Positions 58,957 to 64,000 of a DNA stretch of 64,000 nucleotides are shown here, piece after piece. A program made the position numbers and the translations under genes. The notes beneath the pieces were generated by a model. It was not told the DNA's origin. It was given only the letters and a program-made list of their open reading frames with translations, and searched no databases. Position 1 is the first letter of the stretch. Each line of letters begins with the position of its first letter. The stretch is from Ceratopteris richardii (taxonomy: Eukaryota > Streptophyta > Polypodiopsida > Polypodiales > Pteridaceae), in assembly GCA_020310875.1 (NCBI GenBank), contig CM035433.1, forward strand, positions 113,943,000 to 114,006,999, in the 5' to 3' direction.

Positions 58957-59131
58957 TTTCATATATGTGTATGCTTATGTGCATCTTTCAAAATATTCGC
59001 AAAAAATTTGATTGTTTTGGATGGTAGGATATGATTGTTTGTTTTGGAGGATATGAAGTATGTACCTTCATTGAATGATTTTTCGATTCTATCATATGTT
59101 CAGTTTGAAAGTGTGAGAAGCGGGTTTATAA

Positions 59132-59398
59132 TTGCTATTCAAAGAATTTGGCACTGTTTATAGGCCATACGATGGTGACTTGGATGAATCGCATGCACAG
59201 AGGTTACTCAAGATAGAGCAACCTGATTATAAGGGACTAGTGCCAGCAAGATTCCTGGGGTATGCAGTAAACCTCTTGCATGTCAATGATGAGCATCTGA
59301 ACTTTAGGATACAAAGTGGAAATCATGGTGGCTTGAGAGGATCACTTTTATACAGCTTGTTCAAAGAACTTCAGGTTTATGACACTGAAGTTTTTTGA
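59132..59398 (+). pseudogene. Captured SMC-hinge gene fragment (DMS3/GMI1-like), left arm
   Basis: An 88-codon frame. Residues 42-72 contain ARFLGYAVNLL, then GNHGGLRGSLLYSLFKELQV and YDTE. The pattern FLG(F/Y)AVN, GLRxxLxYxLFxxLQVYxT is what I know from the C-terminal SMC-hinge region of plant DMS3 and GMI1. Upstream residues (FGTVYRPYDGDLDESHAQRL) fit no other family I know. DMS3 is part of the DDR complex that recruits Pol V in RNA-directed DNA methylation, and GMI1 acts in DNA repair. The frame is short and lacks the ATPase-like half, so it is a captured fragment, not a gene. Confidence 0.6.
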
Positions 59399-59627
59399 AC
59401 AAGTTGTATAAAAGTGATCCTCTCAAGCCACCATGATTTCCACTTTGTATCCTAAAGTTCAGATGCTCATCATTGACATGCAAGAGGTTTACTACATACC
59501 CCAGGAATCTTGTTGGCACTAGTCCATTATAATCAGATTGCTCTATCTTGAGTAACCGTTGTGCATGCGATTCATCCAGGTCACCATTGTATGGCCTATA
59601 AACAGTGCCAAATTCTTTGAATAGCAA
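59361..59627 (-). pseudogene. Captured SMC-hinge gene fragment (DMS3/GMI1-like), right arm
   Basis: Inverted copy of 59132-59398, in the same frame on the opposite strand. Over the 79 residues before the loop it differs at about eight positions, mostly replacement changes (for example D to N, P to S, A to T, E to K). So both arms are drifting without protein-level constraint. Upstream of the ATG the arm reads DGRIRLFVLEDMKYVP in another frame, probably more of the captured exon. Confidence 0.6.
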
Positions 59628-59931
59628 TTATAAATCCACTTCTCACACTTTCAAATTGAACATATTATAGAATCAACAAATCATTCAATGAAGGTACATA
59701 CTTCATATCCTCCAAAACAAACAATCGTATCCTGCCATCCAAACAATCAAATTTTTTGCGAATATTTTGAAAGATGCATTAATAGTTTTAAAAGACGCGC
59801 GGACAAAAAGTGTCCATTCAATTCAAGTTCTTGTTCTTACCTTATCTAAAGTAAGAATAAAAACCTGCATGTATTATTATATATATATTTATGCATATAT
59901 ATATAAATAGATAGAAAATTGAAAATTATAC

Positions 59932-60317
59932 CTTAAGAGTGTCGAAACAGATACATTTACTCCATCCAAAACGATTTTGAAGGTTGAGAATAAGTAAGCT
60001 CGCACTTAGTCGTGTCAAACGACTTCCTTCATATACATGCTTTAGACATTCCTCTCGAAGATATTTCTCATTTTTAGAAATTCAATGCTCTCACTGTCAT
60101 TTTGATACCAATCCTCAATAAAATCTACCATGCCATCATCTTCATCATTGTCACACAAATCTTGTACTTTATTGTCTTTTGAATATAGATCTTTCAACTT
60201 TGCATATTGCACAGGATTAGTTTTGTGTAGCCTCCTCATGGAAGCTTCTGATAAATGAGTTCTTACTTGTATTTGTGAATGTTGTGGAGGAATATCATCA
60301 ACATCATACGTTGGAAT
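59932..60317 (-). pseudogene. CACTA TNP2 transposase, N-terminal exon
   Basis: Acceptor TGTGTAG before 60317, donor CTTAAG|GTATAA at 59932. It starts IPTYDVDDIPPQ, continues through MRRLHKTNPVQYAKLKDLYS and an acidic DNDEDDGMVDFIEDW block, and shifts frame near 60060. It then ends with ECLKHVYEGSRLTRLSAS and NRFGWSKCICFDTLK. That last part is the usual start of plant TNP2 (the LYPG-SKLS...WS block). The next exon (58787) follows across the intron that holds the hairpin. One frameshift is the only damage seen. Confidence 0.75.
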
Positions 60318-60429
60318 CTACACATATAAATAAAATTCATTAGTATTCCATAAATGAATAAAAAGTAAACTTTAAATATAAAATTAAGTATATAACTTAT
60401 TAAATATGGATAGAAAATTTTTATTCTCT

Positions 60430-61182
60430 CTAGCTAAAAGGTGCTCTTGGAGGTCTACGCCATCCATAATTCACTAATAGTTCATCACTGGCAGGTAATG
60501 TAGTAATGGCATTGACAACTATGTATCTTGATACATCTCTACTCATGTATGGTGATTCATGAATATTTTCAAGCTCCTCAAATGTGCAATTAGTCCTTGA
60601 ACTATTATGTAACCCTCGACTACTATTTATTAAACCTGCTATATTTCCATGTGTGTAAGGTATTCCATCAATATATGATCTTTCATTTTTTGCATGTAAA
60701 ATCCTTCTACTAGTAAGGGATGCTGCATTCAAGCATATTCCGTAAGTACTCATGCTTTGAACATAACGTGAAAGTCGATGCCAATCTCCCCATCCATATA
60801 TAGGACCACAAAATGACATAAGAGTGACTTCAGAGTTCAGAGGCACATACAAATCCTCTACAATAAAGAGACCATGACCAGTATTAGTAATAGTGGATGG
60901 AGCAATCATATAGCAATCACCCCAAAAGTTGAAAACCTCTCCATCTAAAGGAAGTGGTCCTCTATTCCATCCTCCATATCTTCTTCTATCATATGTTTGT
61001 ACTAAAGAACGATCACGAGCTGGCAATGGATAATCTCCAGCCGTTTCATTCTCTAAACCAAGAGGTAGAGGATTTCTAGAAACCTCTGCTTGTAATTGAT
61101 GAACAGCAAGTCCATGATGTGTACGAGGTATATTAACATTATGAGAAAAATTATCATCATCATCATCATCGAGCAAGTATTC
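60430..61182 (-). pseudogene. SET-domain exon inside the TNP2 transcription unit
   Basis: An uninterrupted 250 codons from 61182 to TAG 60430. Residues 1-80 are acidic then Arg-rich. Residues about 95-241 look like a SET domain: TGHGLFIVEDLYVPLNSEV (SET-N), YGICLN, SYIDGIPYTHGNIAGLINSS, RTNCTFEE and finally SDELLVNYGW with the catalytic Tyr region. In classic SET enzymes the GNIAG block is followed by NHS and PN; here it is INSS and TNC. SET domains methylate lysines, mostly on histones. Its upstream neighbour exon (61262-61488) joins in phase if the acceptor near 61183 was AG and is now AT. Whether it is fused to TNP2 or a separate captured gene is open. Confidence 0.65.
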
Positions 61183-61261
61183 ATGTATATCAATAGTAAT
61201 TTGATTTTGTATATGGTTTTCAAATAAAATAATGACATTAATATATATAGAAAATACATAC

Positions 61262-61630
61262 CCAAGCATTATCACGTTGACCAGGTGATGGTGCACGCTC
61301 AAAAGTACCATACTCTGCCTCATGTTCAATACATTCCAATCGTGGTCTTCGATACGTGCCATAACAAGAGTTACACCAACATATAATATGCTCTTCATAG
61401 TAAAATTCATCATAATTCCTATCGGAGGACGCATGTGAAGTCGTTGCATGGGTAGGAGGTGGTGGAGTACCCTCTGATTGATTAGAATCTGCACATAATA
61501 AGAAACAAAAAATATATATAAATTATGTATCCATCAAATATATTTAAAATTAAATGTTTGATATACTTACAGTACAAAGTTGTTGCACGATGAGGAGACG
61601 GTGGTGGAGTTCCATATGATTGATCAGAAT
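61262..61630 (-). pseudogene. 5' exons of the TNP2/SET unit: Pro-rich repeats and Cys/His motif
   Basis: Two exons with good signals: 61630-61571 (acceptor TTTGTAG, donor GTAAGT) and 61488-61262 (acceptor GTGCAG, donor GTATGT), in matching phase. The first encodes DSDQSYGTPPPSPHRATT. The second starts with a related SNQSEGTPPPPTHATTSH, so the exon start is duplicated. It continues HIICWCNSCYGTYRRPRLEC and IEH, a C-x-C-x-x-C...H pattern typical of the zinc-like N-terminus of plant CACTA proteins. The frame is open in both. Confidence 0.6.
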
Positions 61631-61689
61631 CTACAAATAATGGTATTTGATATTAATAATCTAATTATCTACATACACAAAAAATTCCC

Positions 61690-62035
61690 ATATACATATT
61701 TACACATACACACATATTCACATATACACATTTACACATACACACATATTCACATATACACAACTACACATTATTGTGGGATAAATGCATGTATTTTGTA
61801 TGAATGAGTGTATATGCATGCATGTGTGTGTACGTATATATGTGGATATGTATATGTGTGTTTATGTTATATGTATGTATATGTGTATATGTATACATAT
61901 ATGTATGCATATATGTATACATATATGTATGCATATATGTATACATATATGTATGCGTATATGTTTGCATGTATATGTGTATGTGTATGTGTGTGTATAT
62001 ATGTGTATGTATTCTGATTTTTTTTATGTTTGAGA
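61690..62035. repeat. TACACA and TATATG microsatellites in the giant intron
   Basis: CACATA-type repeats (61690-61770) followed by TGTATATATG-type repeats (61800-62017), with the 26-base block ATGTATACATATATGTATGCAT-like unit repeated three times near 61890-61960. Frames through it are artefacts. Confidence 0.9.
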
Positions 62036-62047
62036 TTAAATTAACAG

Positions 62048-62779
62048 GAGATATTGTATGGTGGAAAAAAATAAGAGGCGAGCTAGCATAACAATTGAGA
62101 TGTGGCAGTTTTTTCGTAGATAGCTACGTCTTCAGGAGTCATTTCCTCAGCAGAAGGTACACAAATTAATACTTTATACTTATAATTTTTATATATTTTA
62201 GTAATTTTTAACATTTAATTTATGTATTTTTTTTCTTGAATAAACAGGCTGCTTCAAAGAAGAGAGTGGAGTCGGGCCACACATCGCACCTAAGCCAAAT
62301 GGGCCATAATGGTTTTGTAGCTACATTTGTAAGTATATGTGTTATTGTGAATATATTTTTTATTTTAGTTAAAATGCAAGCAACTAATCTTTTTTATTTG
62401 TTTCAATGCAGCAGAAGGATTATAGCCGATATCCTATGAAACATGAGATCAAGTATGCTACACATTTTGAATATCGGTGTTTGAGCGAGTATATGTAGGA
62501 TCATCCTGATGCCTTTGTGAGTATTATTAAATTATATAATTATTTTATTTTTATGAATGGTTTAATTTTTTTATTTATTTATGTTTGTTATATGTAATAC
62601 AGGAGTATTATGGAGAGACAAATATGGATGAGGTGGAGAGACAGACACAAGAGTGACGATCTCGATCGTCATAGGGTGATCATGATGATGAGGATGAGGA
62701 AGATCAGGATGATCATGATATTGTTGATGATGATCATCATCATGATGATGATGATCATCATCATGATGATGATGATTAG
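62048..62779 (+). pseudogene. CACTA accessory transposase gene, exons 5-8
   Basis: Exons 62048-62156, 62248-62328, 62412-62516 and 62603 onward all have GT/AG borders (acceptors TTAACAG, AAACAG, ATGCAG, ATACAG). All fit in phase to exon 4 at 46807. They encode KNKRRASITIEMWQFFRR, then KKRVESGHTSHLSQMGHNGF (like the NR-x-K-x-HTSGS-x-SF block of Transposase_24), then YSRYPMKHEIKY and EYYGETNMDEVERQTQE. In-frame stops: TAG in exon 5, TAG in exon 7, TGA at 62654. Reading past the TGA and one more TAG gives an Asp/His-rich tail ending at TAG 62777. All the extra stops can come from CAG or CGA. Confidence 0.6.
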
Positions 62780-62816
62780 GATGTTGATTATGACATTGGA
62801 TTATATGTATTTACAT

Positions 62817-62819
<3 letters not shown>

Positions 62820-62899
<80 letters not shown>

Positions 62900-62900
62900 T
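62820..62900. repeat. (TA)n microsatellite
   Basis: An AT-alternating run of about 80 bp just downstream of the accessory gene. Confidence 0.95.
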
Positions 62901-63015
62901 ATATATTTATCTATATATTTTTCATTTCATTTATGTTTTGAATTGTGTGAATGGTATTAAGTAATGAAGAGTTTTGTTCTATTGATTGTTATTATTGTTT
63001 ATATTAAGCATGTGT

Positions 63016-64000
63016 TTTAATACTTTAATTATATAATTCATTCATATGTGTGTACCTAAGTGTATATGTATGTGTGTGTATATGTATGTATGTGCATGTA
63101 TATGTGTGTGTATATGTATGTATGTGCATGTGCATGTGTAAGTGTATATGTGCGTATGAGTATGTGCATGTGCATGTGTATGTGTGTGTATATGTATGTG
63201 CATGTATATGTGTAACTCTATGTGTATATGTGTGTATGTGCATGTATATGTGTATATGTAGGTATGTGCATGTGTGTGTGCATGTGTATATGTGTTTTCA
63301 TACTTTAATTATATAATTCATTCATATGTGTGTACCTAAGTGTAAATGTATGTGTGTGTATATGTATGTATGTGCATGTGTATGTGTGTATATGTATGTA
63401 TGTGCATGTGCATGTGTAAGTGTATATGTGTGTATGAGTATGTGCATGTGCATGTGTATGTGTATGTATATGTATGTGCATGTATATGTATAACTCTATG
63501 TGTATATGTGTGTATGTGCATGTATATGTGTATATGTAGGTATGTGCATGTGTGTGTGCATGTGTATATGTGTTTTAATACTTTAATTATATAATTCATT
63601 CATATGTGTGTACCTAAGTGTATATGTATGTGTGTGTATATGTATGTATGTGCATGTGTATGTGTGTGTATATGTATGTATGTGCATGTGCATGTGTAAG
63701 TGTATATGTGTGTATGAGTATGTGCATGTGCATGTGTAAGTGTATATGTGTGTATGAGTATGTGCATGTGCATGTGTATATGTGTGTATATGTATGTGCA
63801 TGTATATGTGTAACTCTATGTGTATATGTGTGTATGTGCATGTATATGTGTATATGTAGGTATGTGCATGTGTGTGTGCATGTGTATATGTGTGTGTACG
63901 TATGTGCATATATATGTGTATATATGTGTATAATGTATGTATATGCATGTGTATATGTATTCCACATGCATGTGTATGTGGATGCATTTCCATTTGCATC
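63016..64000. repeat. Tandem satellite units of about 280 bp, TG-rich
   Basis: The block ACTTTAATTATATAATTCAT starts at 63022, 63304 and 63582. Each is followed by CATATGTGTGTACCTAAGTG and then TG/TATG-rich sequence ending in TGTATATGTGTTTT. That is two complete units and a third, longer one that reaches the window end. The sequence is TG-rich on +, the complement of the CA-rich array at the left end. Confidence 0.85.

Larger units (their letters stand above)
58980..59778. repeat. 0.8-kb hairpin in a TNP2 intron
   Basis: Left arm 58980-59374 and right arm 59385-59778 are inverted copies around a 10-base loop. By eye they agree at about 95%, with substitutions and small indels, so they are not an assembly copy. 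Transcribed from either gene (TNP2 or the plus-strand gene), the region would fold into a dsRNA of about 395 bp. Both arms encode the same protein fragment. Confidence 0.9.

Noticed and set aside
58980..59778. Assembly artefact as source of the hairpin
   Set aside because: The arms differ by about 5% including small indels and have a unique loop, so they are true diverged copies.
62660..62780. Separate GAT/ATC palindromic repeat element
   Set aside because: It is in frame with the last exon of the accessory transposase and reads as an Asp/His-rich tail, so it is better explained as coding sequence.

Overview
The window is plant nuclear DNA made almost entirely of transposable elements. I see no intact host gene, rRNA or tRNA. 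The Ty3/gypsy and Ty1/copia polyproteins, a CACTA transposase with spliced exons, tRNA-Asp and tRNA-iMet primer sites and very large long-lived LTRs point to a large, slowly purged seed-plant genome. A gymnosperm is plausible, but that is inference.

The left 38 kb is one set of nested LTR elements. A fossil Ty3/gypsy pol gene (3545-4805, resuming at 37101-37800) is split by a giant Ty3/gypsy element at 4806-37100. That element has LTRs of about 3.9 kb, a CATTT target duplication, a long non-coding leader, gag-protease-RT-RNase H-integrase at 20372-24800 and a small extra ORF downstream. Its 5' LTR is interrupted by a copia element (5728-9961). Its 3' LTR is interrupted by a second gypsy element (29026-35027, GAGAG target duplication).

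From 38.5 to 42.8 kb lies a stack of broken copia copies: an integrase fragment on +, then two partial copies on - of the same family as the one at 5.7-10 kb. The last copy is cut by the terminal inverted repeat of a very large CACTA (En/Spm) element that starts at 42844 and runs past the window end, so it is longer than 21 kb.

The CACTA element has an unusual layout. A plus-strand spliced gene of TNPA/Transposase_24 type has exons at 46.1-46.8 kb and 62.0-62.8 kb, separated by a 15.2-kb intron. The whole TNP2 transposase gene lies inside that intron on the opposite strand (61.6 to 48.2 kb). The TNP2 unit contains a SET-domain exon (60430-61182). One of its introns contains a 0.8-kb hairpin whose arms each encode a fragment resembling the SMC-hinge domain of DMS3/GMI1 proteins. 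DMS3 acts in plant RNA-directed DNA methylation. The transposon therefore carries two chromatin or silencing-related gene pieces. TNP2 is further interrupted by a gag-only LTR retrotransposon (50106-57433) with 610/607-bp LTRs, a tRNA-Asp primer site and a leader full of palindromic TCGCGA repeats.

All transposon genes are broken. Many of the stops look like C-to-T changes (CGA to TGA, CAG to TAG), as expected for heavily methylated repeats. Large CA/TG, GA and TA arrays fill introns, LTRs and leaders and create long but meaningless open frames.
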